Assembly: GCF_005952805.1 (NCBI RefSeq)
Contig: NZ_CP040709.1
Location: 2,976,001-3,040,000 of the forward strand
Direction of reading: 5' to 3'
Length of the DNA: 64,000 bases
From: Inhella inkyongensis
Lineage (GTDB): Bacteria; Pseudomonadota; Gammaproteobacteria; Burkholderiales; Burkholderiaceae_C
Of the stretch, positions 14,932-24,201 are shown piece by piece. The position numbers and the translations under genes are program-made. Within the stretch, counting starts at the first letter, position 1; the number at the start of each line of letters is the position of its first letter. The notes under the pieces were generated by a model. The model saw nothing but the letters and a program-made list of their open reading frames with translations. It was not told the DNA's origin and did not search any database.

Positions 14932-16039
14932 CCGGTGCCGATGCGGGCATGCCCGGCATGGGCGGCGGCTGCAAGCGCCCCGGGGTCTGGCCGGGTGTTT
15001 GACCCGGCATTGGCGCCATCTGGATTTGCCCCGATCCCTGCGCCTGCACGCACTGCAGCTTGAAGTCCGCCTGCGCCTTCTTGCCCCCGGCACTCACCAA
15101 CTCCAACACAGCCACACCCACCGGGTAGCCGGAGTTGGCATTGAACTCAATCGGCGGCGTCATGCGCTGTCCTGCCGCGTCGAACACCAGCTGCCCCCCA
15201 AATGACTGCGGCGGCGTGTTCGCGTTGGCCGGAAAGCGCACCTGGTACTGCACCGAGCCGGCCGCATCGGCCGTCACCGCCGCCTGGAAGCGCAGCTTGG
15301 CCGGGCAGGCCGCCGTGACCTGGGCCGGTAGCGCACGCAACTCCAGCGCCGTCACTTCCATGGGCTTGGCAATCTGCCCAGGCGCTTGCGGGGGCTGGGC
15401 CGGCTGGGCTTGAATGCCGCCCACACCCCCACCGACCGCACCGGGTTTGCACACCACCGTGAGTTGGTGCGCCAAAGTGTCGGTGGCGTAGTCCGGCTTG
15501 CCGGTATTGCCGGCGCAGGAGGCCACGGCCGAGAGCGTCACCGGCCGATTGACCGAGTGCTCCTGGGTCCAGATCTGCATCAGACTGGCGCCCTGGGCCA
15601 GGCGTTGGTCCAGCCAGGCATTGCAGATTTGCACCGGATTGAGCGCACCGCCCAGCTGGGCTGACGGCACCTTCAGCACAGCCGGCGTGTAGCTGATTTC
15701 CTTGTTGCCGCGGGCACTGACCGGCACCGTGACCATGCCCGGATTGGCCTCCACCACACTGCCATGCATATTGGCGTTGCCAAAGGCCACAAAGGTGGTC
15801 TCCAAGGTCTTGCCCAGGCCTTTGCAGCCGGCCTTCATCTCCACGTTGTAGGCGACTTCGGGCGTAGCCAGCTTGGCGTAGCGGTTGCCCACCGGCTCCA
15901 CCACCACGCGGCCGTCGTTCACATGGATGCCATTGACGCGCAGGTCGACATAGTCCACCGCCGCCTGGGTCGAAGTCGCGGCCAAGAGCATCGCTACAAG
16001 TGATGCGGCATGCGCCACGGGTTTGAATGCGATTCGCAT
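14918..16039 (-). CDS. Secreted protein of unknown function, paralogue A
   Basis: A 373-residue exported protein with a signal peptide ending near STQAA. It has an N-terminal domain with paired cysteines. A helical stretch (VQICNAWLDQRLAQGAS, then QEHSVNRPVTLSAVASC) has a close match in the next gene. A second, Ig-like domain follows (ALELRALPAQVTAACPAKL, ending DFKLQC), then a Pro/Met/Gln-rich tail. A good Shine-Dalgarno (AAAGGA) precedes the ATG. Its 3' end overlaps the diguanylate cyclase gene by 14 bases. It lies 53 bases downstream of paralogue B and they are likely co-transcribed. No known family was recognised. Confidence 0.75.
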   Translation of the reverse strand: MRIAFKPVAHAASLVAMLLAATSTQAAVDYVDLRVNGIHVNDGRVVVEPVGNRYAKLATPEVAYNVEMKAGCKGLGKTLETTFVAFGNANMHGSVVEANPGMVTVPVSARGNKEISYTPAVLKVPSAQLGGALNPVQICNAWLDQRLAQGASLMQIWTQEHSVNRPVTLSAVASCAGNTGKPDYATDTLAHQLTVVCKPGAVGGGVGGIQAQPAQPPQAPGQIAKPMEVTALELRALPAQVTAACPAKLRFQAAVTADAAGSVQYQVRFPANANTPPQSFGGQLVFDAAGQRMTPPIEFNANSGYPVGVAVLELVSAGGKKAQADFKLQCVQAQGSGQIQMAPMPGQTPGQTPGRLQPPPMPGMPASAPARKL

Positions 16040-16092
16040 GGTCTGAATCCTTTCTCTGTGTCCGTTCTGACTGTTGGGTTTGAATAGACGCG

Positions 16093-17700
16093 TCAGACCG
16101 GGCCGCCAGGCCGCGGCTTGGGCTGGGGTTGACCCGGCTGCGAGGCCGGCGCACCGGGGCGCGGCGGCATGCCCGGCATTCCCGGCATACCGGGTTGGGG
16201 ATTGGCCTGCGGCCAGGCTGGCGATTGGGACGGCATTTGGCCCTGCGGCGGACGGGCACCCCCACAGTTCGGCAACACCTTCACGGCCACCCGTTGCACG
16301 TTGTTGCCCTCCTGAGCCTCATCCACCTGGCTCAGGGCATCCACAAAGGCACGCAGCATGTAGTCGCCGGGCGCCAAGGTGATGCTGCCGCTGACCTTGG
16401 TGCTGGCCGCAGCCGCCAGCTGCATGCCGTCTTGATGGTGCAGCACCGCCTGCGGATCGAAGAGCCTGCTGCTGAAGCCGACCGCAGGCGCCGCACCCGC
16501 GTTCTGCACCTCATAGGCGATGCGGAAAGTACAGCCATGCGGGCTCACGCCGCTGGCCTGTGCGGCATCCAATTGCACCTGCCCACCCCAGGCCACTTGC
16601 TGATTGCCCAGTTGGATGCCGGCACCATGGCTCAGATCCGGCTTGGCGGCAGGGGCGGCGGGAACCTCCTGGCGCGGCGGCGGGGCCGTGCAACTGAAGC
16701 TGTAGTTCGCTTCGTCACTGAGCTGCTGCCCTCCCGACTTCACCTCCAACACGATGCGCGGCACCTTCTTGACGCCCAGGGGCTGAACCACGGCGTTCTG
16801 CGCCTGGATGCCCTGCGGCTGCGCCGGTGCGGCCTGCTGCTGGGGCTGGGCCGTGAGTGTGTACTGCACCTCGGCACTGCCCTGCCCCACCGCCAGTTGC
16901 AGGGGCTGAAATGCGGACTGCGGCACCCCATCGCGCAGGAAACGGTAGCTCAGCTCGCCGCCTGCGCCGTTGCTGCTGATGCGGCCCGTAAAGGGGATGT
17001 CCTTGGGGCAAGGGCCCTGGTAGTTCTCGGGGTTGGCGCTGAGCTTGACCAGCGTGAGCTGCAGCGCCGGCTTGAACTGCGCCGGCCCAGGCACCGGCAC
17101 AGCGGGCTGGGGCGGCGGCAAGTTGACCGGCGCACACTGCACAGCGACGGGCGCATCGCGCCACACTTCCTCCTTGCCACCGGTGATGCCGTAGTCATCG
17201 CAGCTGAAGTGCAGGCCCAGTTGCGCGACCGTGAGCGAGGTCTGATGGCCTTGCGCCAGTACCGCCGCTGCCGACTGACCGGCCTGCACCCGCTGGTTCA
17301 GATGCGACTGACAGGCCTGCACCGCAAGGTCGCGCATCTTGGCACTGGGGCTCCAGTTCAGCTCCACCGGTCGCCAGTCACTGGACCAGGTCATGTCCTT
17401 GCTTTTGGGCTCGTCCTTCAGGATCACCGAGGCCAAGCGCCCGCCGTTGTACTGGCCGTTGCTATCCAAGGTGACCGACACGAAGGTACTGCGGTAGCCC
17501 CAGGCGCACTTGCCCCGGGCCTGGGCGCCAAAACGCAGCACCGCCGGGCTGGCCTGACTCCAACCCTTGGCGTCGCCCTGCACCGTGAGGACCGGCGGCG
17601 CCCCCATATTGAGCTGCGCGTAATCCACCCCCAGCGCCGCCCAAGCTGGCGCGGTGAACCCCATGGCCAGCGCCAGCCAAGCGCAACGATTCGTCGTCAT
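16093..17700 (-). CDS. Secreted protein of unknown function, paralogue B (CARDB-like C-terminus)
   Basis: A 535-residue exported protein starting at the ATG complementary to 17698-17700 (GAGGGGT upstream), with signal peptide ending PAWAA. The first two domains mirror the next gene: VQACQSHLNQRVQAGQSAA then GLHFSC, and an Ig-like domain starting LTLVKLSANPENYQGPCPKD. An extra third domain (PDLSHGAGIQLGNQQVAW, then MLRAFVDALSQVDEAQEGNN) looks like a CARDB adhesion or Ig-like module. The tail is Pro/Gly/Met-rich. The function is unknown. A secreted or outer-surface binding protein is the most that can be inferred. Confidence 0.75.
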   Translation of the reverse strand: MTTNRCAWLALAMGFTAPAWAALGVDYAQLNMGAPPVLTVQGDAKGWSQASPAVLRFGAQARGKCAWGYRSTFVSVTLDSNGQYNGGRLASVILKDEPKSKDMTWSSDWRPVELNWSPSAKMRDLAVQACQSHLNQRVQAGQSAAAVLAQGHQTSLTVAQLGLHFSCDDYGITGGKEEVWRDAPVAVQCAPVNLPPPQPAVPVPGPAQFKPALQLTLVKLSANPENYQGPCPKDIPFTGRISSNGAGGELSYRFLRDGVPQSAFQPLQLAVGQGSAEVQYTLTAQPQQQAAPAQPQGIQAQNAVVQPLGVKKVPRIVLEVKSGGQQLSDEANYSFSCTAPPPRQEVPAAPAAKPDLSHGAGIQLGNQQVAWGGQVQLDAAQASGVSPHGCTFRIAYEVQNAGAAPAVGFSSRLFDPQAVLHHQDGMQLAAAASTKVSGSITLAPGDYMLRAFVDALSQVDEAQEGNNVQRVAVKVLPNCGGARPPQGQMPSQSPAWPQANPQPGMPGMPGMPPRPGAPASQPGQPQPKPRPGGPV

Positions 17701-17799
17701 GCGGACCCCTCTCAGTTGATGGAACTTCCAGCAGGCCGGCGCAAAACACCAAGCGCCAGCGCCTGCAAGTGGAAGGCACAACGAAGAGACTCGCATTCC

Positions 17800-17821
17800 G
17801 GTCCCCCTTGGATCGGGGGCC
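17800..17821 (-). terminator. Possible terminator hairpin after lpdA
   Basis: GGTCCCCC and CGGGGGCC pair around a short loop, 38 bases past the stop of lpdA. No T-run follows on the minus strand, so it may only be an mRNA-stabilising hairpin. Confidence 0.3.
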
Positions 17822-17858
17822 GATGCGGCGGCGACTCGAAAGGACCGGAGGCCCGCCC

Positions 17859-19667
17859 TCAGCGCCTCACCGGCGGCACATCCGTACACGACCCATGCGC
17901 CACCTCGGCCGCCATGCCGATGCTCTCGCCCAGCGTGGGGTGCGGGTGGATGGTCTTGCCGATGTCCACGGCGTCGGCGCCCATTTCAATCGCGAGGGCG
18001 ATCTCGCCAATCATGTCGCCCGCGTGCGTGCCGACGATGCCGCCGCCGACGATGCGATGCGTCTCCGCATCAAACAGCAGCTTGGTGAAGCCCTCGTCGC
18101 GGCCATTGGCAATCGCGCGGCCGCTGGCGGCCCAGGGGAACAGGCCCTTCTCGACCTGGCGACCCTCGGCCTTGGCCTGGTCCTCGGTCAGGCCCACCCA
18201 GGCGACCTCGGGGTCGGTGTAGGCGACGCTCGGGATCACACGGGCGTTGAAGGCGGCGCTGGCCAGCTTCGCGTCGCCCTTCAGCTCACCGGCAATCACC
18301 TCGGCGGCCACATGGGCCTCGTGCACGGCCTTGTGCGCCAGCATGGGCTGACCCACCAGGTCGCCAATCGCAAAGATGTGCGGGGCGCTGGTGCGCATCT
18401 GCACATCCACGTTGATGAAGCCGCGCTCCGTCACAGCCACGCCGGCCTTCTCGGCGGCGATCTTCTTGCCATTGGGCGTGCGGCCCACGGCTTGCAGCAC
18501 CAGGTCGTAGACGCCCTCGCTCTTGCTGCCATCCAGGCCCTCGAACTGCACCTTGATGCCCTCGGGCGTGGCCGTGGCCCCGACGGTCTTGGTCTTCAGG
18601 TAGATGTTGTCAAAGCGCTTGGCATTCATCTTCTGCCAGACCTTGACCAGATCGCGGTCGGCGCCCTGCATCAGGCCGTCCATCATCTCGACCACGTCCA
18701 GGCGCGCGCCGAGCGTGGAGTACACCGTGCCCATCTCCAGGCCGATGATGCCGCCGCCGATGATGAGCATCTTCTTCGGCACCGCTTTGAGCGCCAGGGC
18801 GCCGGTGCTGTCCACGATGCGTTCATCGTCGGGCAGGAAGGGCAGGCGCACGGCCGAGGAGCCGGCGGCGATGATGGCGCGCTTGAAATGGATGGTCTTC
18901 GTACTGCCCGTCTTGTCCTGGGCGCTGCCGCTGGTCTCTTCGACCTGCAGGTGGTTGGGGCCCAGGAAGCTGCCGTAGCCGCGCACCACGGTGACCTTGC
19001 GCATCTTGGCCATCTGGGCCAGGCCGCCGGTCAGCTTGCCAATGACCTTTTCCTTGTGGCCACGCAGCTTGTCGATGTTGACCGTGGGCGCGCCGAAGTC
19101 CACGCCCAGGTCGGCCATATGGGCCACCTCGTCCATCACCGCCGCCACATGCAGCAGGGCCTTGGAGGGGATGCACCCCACGTTCAGGCAGACGCCACCC
19201 AAGGACGCATAGCGCTCCACCAGCACGACCTTGAGCCCCAGGTCGGCCGCGCGGAAGGCGGCCGAATAGCCGCCCGGGCCGCCGCCCAGCACCAGAACTT
19301 CGCAGTCCAGGTCGGCGCCGCCGGTATGGATGGCGGTGGCCAGAGGCGCGGGAGCCGGGGCGGCAACAGGGGCGGCAACCGGAGCAGCAACCGGGACCGA
19401 CGCGGCCGCCGGAGCAGGGGCCGCGGCACCCGCCGCCTCGACCAGAGCCACCAGGTCGCCCTGGTTGATCTTGTCGCCCATCTTGACCTTGAGCTCAGTG
19501 ATCACGCCCGCGGCCGTGGCCGGGATTTCCACCGAGGCCTTGTCGCTCTCCACCGTGATCAGGCTTTGGTCCAAGGCCACGGCATCGCCGGGCTTGACCA
19601 GGATTTCGATGACGGCCACATCCTTGAAGTCGCCGATGTCAGGGACGCGCAGTTCGATTTGTGCCAT
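17859..19667 (-). CDS. lpdA: Dihydrolipoyl dehydrogenase (E3) with N-terminal lipoyl domain
   Basis: A 602-residue E3 of the pyruvate dehydrogenase complex, which reoxidises dihydrolipoamide with FAD and NAD+. The start at 19667 gives a complete lipoyl domain (residues 1 to about 78, lipoyl-Lys 43 in VESDKASVEIP). An Ala/Pro linker leads to the flavoprotein. The redox disulfide is GGVCLNVGCIPSK. NAD-binding IIGGGIIGLEMG and the C-terminal HPHPTLGES with the catalytic His-Glu are present. E3 enzymes with a fused lipoyl domain are known from Neisseria and other betaproteobacteria. It lies 10 bases downstream of aceF. Confidence 0.95.
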   Translation of the reverse strand: MAQIELRVPDIGDFKDVAVIEILVKPGDAVALDQSLITVESDKASVEIPATAAGVITELKVKMGDKINQGDLVALVEAAGAAAPAPAAASVPVAAPVAAPVAAPAPAPLATAIHTGGADLDCEVLVLGGGPGGYSAAFRAADLGLKVVLVERYASLGGVCLNVGCIPSKALLHVAAVMDEVAHMADLGVDFGAPTVNIDKLRGHKEKVIGKLTGGLAQMAKMRKVTVVRGYGSFLGPNHLQVEETSGSAQDKTGSTKTIHFKRAIIAAGSSAVRLPFLPDDERIVDSTGALALKAVPKKMLIIGGGIIGLEMGTVYSTLGARLDVVEMMDGLMQGADRDLVKVWQKMNAKRFDNIYLKTKTVGATATPEGIKVQFEGLDGSKSEGVYDLVLQAVGRTPNGKKIAAEKAGVAVTERGFINVDVQMRTSAPHIFAIGDLVGQPMLAHKAVHEAHVAAEVIAGELKGDAKLASAAFNARVIPSVAYTDPEVAWVGLTEDQAKAEGRQVEKGLFPWAASGRAIANGRDEGFTKLLFDAETHRIVGGGIVGTHAGDMIGEIALAIEMGADAVDIGKTIHPHPTLGESIGMAAEVAHGSCTDVPPVRR

Positions 19668-19677
19668 GCGCAGCCCC

Positions 19678-21354
19678 TTACAGCAGAACGCGGCGGAAGT
19701 CCGCCAGGATGGCGCCCAAATAGGCATTGAAGCGTGCGGCCGACGCGCCGTCGATCACGCGGTGGTCCCAGCTCAAGCTCAGCGGCAGGGTCAGGCGCGG
19801 CTCGAAGGCCGAACCATTCCACACCGGCTTCATGAAGCTCTTGCACACACCCAGGATGGCCACCTCGGGCGCATTGATGATGGGCGTGAAGTAGGTGCCG
19901 CCGATGCCACCCAAGGACGAGATGCTGAAGCAGCCGCCGCTCATATCGGCCGGGCTCAGCTTGCCATCGCGCGCCTTGGCCGCGAGTTCGCTCATTTCCT
20001 TGGCGATCTGCGCCACACCCTTCTGGTCGGCATCCTTGATCACCGGCACCACCAGGCCGCTGGGCGTATCCGCCGCGAAGCCGATGTGGAAGTACTTCTT
20101 CAGCACCAGTTCGTCGCCATCCAGACTGGCGTTGAACTCGGGGAACTTCTTCAGCGCCGCCACACAGGCCTTGATCAGGAAGGCCAGCATGGTGAACTTG
20201 ACGCCGCTCTTCTCGTGCTCCTTGTTCATCTGCACCCGGAAGGCTTCGAGCTCGGTGATGTCCGCCTCGTCGTGGTTGGTTACATGCGGGATGACCACCC
20301 AGTTGCGGTGCAGATTGGCGCCGCTGATCTTCTTGATGCGCGACAGTGCCTTGCGCTCGACCTGGCCGAATTTCGCAAAGTCGACCTTGGGCCAGTCCAG
20401 CACCGAGAGGCCGCTGCCCGTTCCGCCCGAGGCTGCTGGCGCTTTGGCGGCCGATGCGGCAATCGCCTGGGTCTGCGCCGCGCCGCGCATCACGGCGCCC
20501 ACAAAGCCCTGTACATCTTCCTGTGTGATGCGGCCCTTGGGGCCGGTGCCCCTGAGCTCATCCAGCGGCACGCCCAGCTCGCGCGCGAACTTGCGCACGC
20601 TGGGGCTGGCATGCGGCAGCCGCCCTTGCGGTGCCGTGGGCTCGTGCGGCGGCAGGGCTGCGGTGGGGGGAATGCGCTCCACAGCGGGCGTAGCGGGCGC
20701 TGCAGGCGCGACGGCGACAGCCGGTGCAGGCGCCGCCACAGCGGCCACCGGTGCGGAGGCCGCCGGCGCAGCACCTTCGGCCAGCAGAACCAGCACGGCG
20801 TCGCCGATATTGACCTTGTCGCCCAGCTTCACGCTCAACGACTGCACCACGCCGGCGTGGCTGCTGGGGATCTCCATCGAGGCCTTGTCGCTCTCGACGG
20901 TCAGCAGGCTTTGATCCACCGCCACGCGGTCGCCCGGCTTGACCAGGAGCTCGATGACGGCCACGTCCTTGAAGTCGCCGATGTCAGGCACGCGCACCAG
21001 CACCTCGGCCGAGGGGGCCGATGCAACCGGTGCTGCGGCGGCCACGGCGGGCGCGGGTGCTGGGGTCGGCGCAGCGGCGGGCGTGGAGGCGGGAGCGGGA
21101 GCAGGCGCCGTCACCGCAGCCGACTCCAACTCCAGAATCAAATCACCGATATTGACGGTGTCGCCCAGCTTGACCTTGAGCGACTTCACCACGCCGCCGT
21201 GGCTGCTGGGAATCTCCATCGAGGCCTTGTCGCTCTCGACGGTCAGCAGGCTCTGCTCGGGGCGAATGGTGTCGCCCTCTTTGACCAGCATCTCGATGAT
21301 GGCGACATCCTTGAAGTCGCCGATGTCCGGGACCTTGACTTGCACCAATGCCAT
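19678..21354 (-). CDS. aceF: Dihydrolipoamide acetyltransferase (E2) of pyruvate dehydrogenase
   Basis: A 558-residue E2 core protein. It has two lipoyl domains (about 1-76 and 117-193, each with VESDKASMEIPSSH, first lipoyl-Lys 43) joined by Ala/Pro-rich linkers. A peripheral-subunit-binding domain follows (SVRKFARELGVPLDELRG). The acetyltransferase domain carries the active-site motif DHRVIDG near the C-terminus. It moves the acetyl group from E1 to CoA. It is 12 bases downstream of aceE. The two nearly identical lipoyl domains make the DNA internally repetitive. Confidence 0.96.
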   Translation of the reverse strand: MALVQVKVPDIGDFKDVAIIEMLVKEGDTIRPEQSLLTVESDKASMEIPSSHGGVVKSLKVKLGDTVNIGDLILELESAAVTAPAPAPASTPAAAPTPAPAPAVAAAAPVASAPSAEVLVRVPDIGDFKDVAVIELLVKPGDRVAVDQSLLTVESDKASMEIPSSHAGVVQSLSVKLGDKVNIGDAVLVLLAEGAAPAASAPVAAVAAPAPAVAVAPAAPATPAVERIPPTAALPPHEPTAPQGRLPHASPSVRKFARELGVPLDELRGTGPKGRITQEDVQGFVGAVMRGAAQTQAIAASAAKAPAASGGTGSGLSVLDWPKVDFAKFGQVERKALSRIKKISGANLHRNWVVIPHVTNHDEADITELEAFRVQMNKEHEKSGVKFTMLAFLIKACVAALKKFPEFNASLDGDELVLKKYFHIGFAADTPSGLVVPVIKDADQKGVAQIAKEMSELAAKARDGKLSPADMSGGCFSISSLGGIGGTYFTPIINAPEVAILGVCKSFMKPVWNGSAFEPRLTLPLSLSWDHRVIDGASAARFNAYLGAILADFRRVLL

Positions 21355-21366
21355 GACGTCTGTTCC

Positions 21367-24084
21367 TTAGGCGTACAAGGGGTTGATCTTGTTGGCGTCG
21401 ATGCCGTACTTGGCAATCGCTTCGGCCACCTTGGAAGCCGGCAGCTTGCCTTCGTCGGCCAGGGCCTTGAGGGCCGCCACCACGATGTAGTGACGGTTGA
21501 TCTCGAAGTGCTGGCGCAGGCGGCTGCGGAAGTCGCTGCGGCCAAAACCATCGGTGCCCAGCACCTTGTAGCTGCGGCCGACCGGAATGAAGGCGCGGAT
21601 TTGGTCGGCGTAGCTCTTCATGTAGTCGGTGCTGGCCACCACCGGGCCCTGGGTCTTGCCCAGTTGCTGAGCCACGAAGCTCTGGCGCGGAGCCTCCAGC
21701 GGGTGCAGGAGGTTCCAGCGCTCGGCGTCCTGGCCGTCGCGGGCCAGCTCGTTGAAGCTCGGGCAGCTCCAGACATTGGCACCCACGCCCCAGTCGGCCT
21801 CCAGCAGGGCCTTGGCCGCGATGGACTCGCGCAGGATGGTGCCGCTGCCCAGCAGGTTGACCTGCAGGCCGCTGGCGCCAGCGGGCTGCAGCAAATACAT
21901 GCCCTTGAGGATCTCGGCCTCGGTGCCCGCGGTCAGGCCGGGCTGGGGGTAGTTCTCGTTCAGCAGGGTCAGGTAGAAGAAGACGTTCTCCTGATCCTCG
22001 ACCATGCGCTTGAGGCCATGCTGCATGATGACCGCGACCTCGTGCGCAAAGGTGGGGTCGTAGCTGATGCAGTTGGGGATGGTGCCGGCCAGGATGTGGC
22101 TGTGTCCATCTTCGTGCTGCAGGCCCTCGCCGTTCAGCGTGGTGCGGCCGCTGGTGCCGCCCAGCAGGAAGCCACGCGCCTGCATGTCGCCGGCGGCCCA
22201 GGCCAGATCGCCAATGCGCTGGAAGCCGAACATCGAGTAATAGATGTAGAACGGCACCATCACGCGGTTGTTGGTGCTGTAGCTGGTGGCCGCGGCAATC
22301 CAGCTGGCCATGCCGCCGGCCTCGTTGATGCCCTCTTGCAGGATCTGGCCGCCCACATCCTCGCGGTAGTAGCTGACCTGGTCGCGGTCCTGCGGCGTGT
22401 ACTGCTGGCCCTTGGGGTTGTAGATGCCGATCTGGCGGAACAAGCCCTCCATGCCAAAGGTGCGCGCCTCATCCACCAGGATGGGCACGACGCGCGGGCC
22501 CAGTTCCTTGTCACGCAGCAGCGCGGTCAGGAAGCGCACATAGGCCTGGGTGGTGCTGATCTCGCGGCCCTCGGGTGTGGGGTCCAGCACGGCCTGAAAG
22601 GCGGAGAGCGGCGGCACGGCCAGTTGCTCGTCGGCCCGCACGCGGCGGTGCGGCAGGTAGCCGCCCAGGGCCTTGCGGCGATCGTGCAGATAGCGCATCT
22701 CCGGCGTGTCTTCGGCCGGCTTCACGAAGGGCAGGCTGGGCAGTTCCGCGTCCGTGACCGGGATGTTGAAGCGGTCGCGGAAGGCCTTGATGTCCTCGTC
22801 GGTCAACTTCTTGGCCTGGTGGGCGATGTTCTTGCCCTCGGCGGCCTTGCCCATGCCATAGCCCTTGACGGTCTTGATCAAAAGCACCGTGGGCTGGCCC
22901 TTGTGGCTCACCGCGCGGTGGTAGGCGGCATAGACCTTTTGCGGGTCGTGGCCGCCACGGTTCAGGCGCCAGATGTCCTCGTCCGACATCTTGCTCACCA
23001 TCTCCAGGAGCTTGGGGTGGCGGCCGAAGAAGTTCTTGCGCACGAAGGCGCCGTCATTGGCCTTGCAAGCCTGGTAGTCGCCATCCACCATGTCCATCAT
23101 GACCTTGCGCATCAGGCCATCTTTGTCGCGCGCCAGCAGTGGGTCCCAGTAGCCGCCCCAGATCAGCTTGATGACGTTCCAGCCCGCGCCGCGGAACTCG
23201 CCTTCGAGTTCCTGAATGATCTTGCCGTTGCCGCGCACCGGGCCGTCCAGGCGCTGCAGATTGCAGTTGACGACGAAGATCAGATTGTCCAGACCCTCGC
23301 GCGCCGCCAGGCCGATGGCGCCCAGGGATTCCGGCTCGTCCATCTCGCCATCGCCCAGGAAGGCCCAGACCTTGCGGTTCTCGGTGTTGGCAATGCCACG
23401 GGCATGCAGGTACTTCAGAAAACGCGCCTGGTAGATCGCCATCAGCGGGCCTAGACCCATGCTGACGGTGGGGAACTGCCAAAACTCAGGCATCAGCTTG
23501 GGGTGCGGGTAGCTGGACAGGCCCTTGCCGTCGACCTCCTGGCGGAAGTTCTTCAGCTGCTCCTCGCTGATGCGGCCTTCCAGATAGGCGCGCGCGTAAA
23601 TGCCGGGCGCGGTGTGGCCTTGGATATAGAGCAGGTCGCCGCCATGGTTGCCGCCGGCATCGGTGTTGTCGGCATGCCAGAAGTGGTTGAAACCGCAGCC
23701 CAGCATGGTGGCGATGGACGCGAAGCTGGAGATGTGACCGCCCAGGTCGCCGCCGTCCTCGGGGTTCAGGCGGTTGGCCCGCACCACGGTGGCCATGGCG
23801 TTCCAGCGCATATAGGTGCGCAGGCGCTCCTCGATCTCGATGTTGCCGGGGAAGCGCTCCTCCTGGTCGGTCGGGATGGTGTTGACGTAGGCGGTGTTGG
23901 CGCTGAAGGGCACATCGATGCCGGCCTGACGCGCTTCATCAATCAGGGCCTCCAGGATGAAGTGGGCGCGCTCGCTGCCCTCTTCACCAATCACGGCCTT
24001 GAGGGCGTCCAGCCACTCCTGGGTCTCGCGGGGGTCTTGATCATTGGCGCGCGCGCCGAGGATTTCATGGGGCTGGGCGGACAT
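21367..24084 (-). CDS. aceE: Pyruvate dehydrogenase E1 component (homodimeric)
   Basis: A 905-residue thiamine-diphosphate enzyme that decarboxylates pyruvate and acetylates the lipoyl group of E2. The thiamine site is GDGEMDEPESLGAIGLAARE with the following NCNLQ. HTAPGIYARA and the length are typical of AceE. The start at 24084 (MSAQPHEILGARANDQDPRE) with GGAG upstream is chosen; the open frame continues far upstream but is antisense to the histidine kinase gene. First gene of aceE-aceF-lpdA. The 117-base gap to the divergent kinase gene contains GAAT-AGTC-ATTC (24159-24170), a weak operator candidate. Confidence 0.97.
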   Translation of the reverse strand: MSAQPHEILGARANDQDPRETQEWLDALKAVIGEEGSERAHFILEALIDEARQAGIDVPFSANTAYVNTIPTDQEERFPGNIEIEERLRTYMRWNAMATVVRANRLNPEDGGDLGGHISSFASIATMLGCGFNHFWHADNTDAGGNHGGDLLYIQGHTAPGIYARAYLEGRISEEQLKNFRQEVDGKGLSSYPHPKLMPEFWQFPTVSMGLGPLMAIYQARFLKYLHARGIANTENRKVWAFLGDGEMDEPESLGAIGLAAREGLDNLIFVVNCNLQRLDGPVRGNGKIIQELEGEFRGAGWNVIKLIWGGYWDPLLARDKDGLMRKVMMDMVDGDYQACKANDGAFVRKNFFGRHPKLLEMVSKMSDEDIWRLNRGGHDPQKVYAAYHRAVSHKGQPTVLLIKTVKGYGMGKAAEGKNIAHQAKKLTDEDIKAFRDRFNIPVTDAELPSLPFVKPAEDTPEMRYLHDRRKALGGYLPHRRVRADEQLAVPPLSAFQAVLDPTPEGREISTTQAYVRFLTALLRDKELGPRVVPILVDEARTFGMEGLFRQIGIYNPKGQQYTPQDRDQVSYYREDVGGQILQEGINEAGGMASWIAAATSYSTNNRVMVPFYIYYSMFGFQRIGDLAWAAGDMQARGFLLGGTSGRTTLNGEGLQHEDGHSHILAGTIPNCISYDPTFAHEVAVIMQHGLKRMVEDQENVFFYLTLLNENYPQPGLTAGTEAEILKGMYLLQPAGASGLQVNLLGSGTILRESIAAKALLEADWGVGANVWSCPSFNELARDGQDAERWNLLHPLEAPRQSFVAQQLGKTQGPVVASTDYMKSYADQIRAFIPVGRSYKVLGTDGFGRSDFRSRLRQHFEINRHYIVVAALKALADEGKLPASKVAEAIAKYGIDANKINPLYA

Positions 24085-24201
24085 GGAGGCTCCGTTTTTA
24101 GAGGCTGGACTCAAATCGACGCCAGAGTGTGCCACAAGGTCGATTACTTCCGAATTGCGAATAGTCATTCCATATAGTGAAACCATGATGCGCCCGAGAT
24201 A

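Noticed and set aside
19330..23454. A very long plus-strand open frame (about 1370 codons) opposite aceE, aceF and lpdA
   Set aside because: It is antisense to three well-supported genes. Its His/Gln/Arg-rich translation is the usual mirror of GC-rich coding DNA and matches no family.
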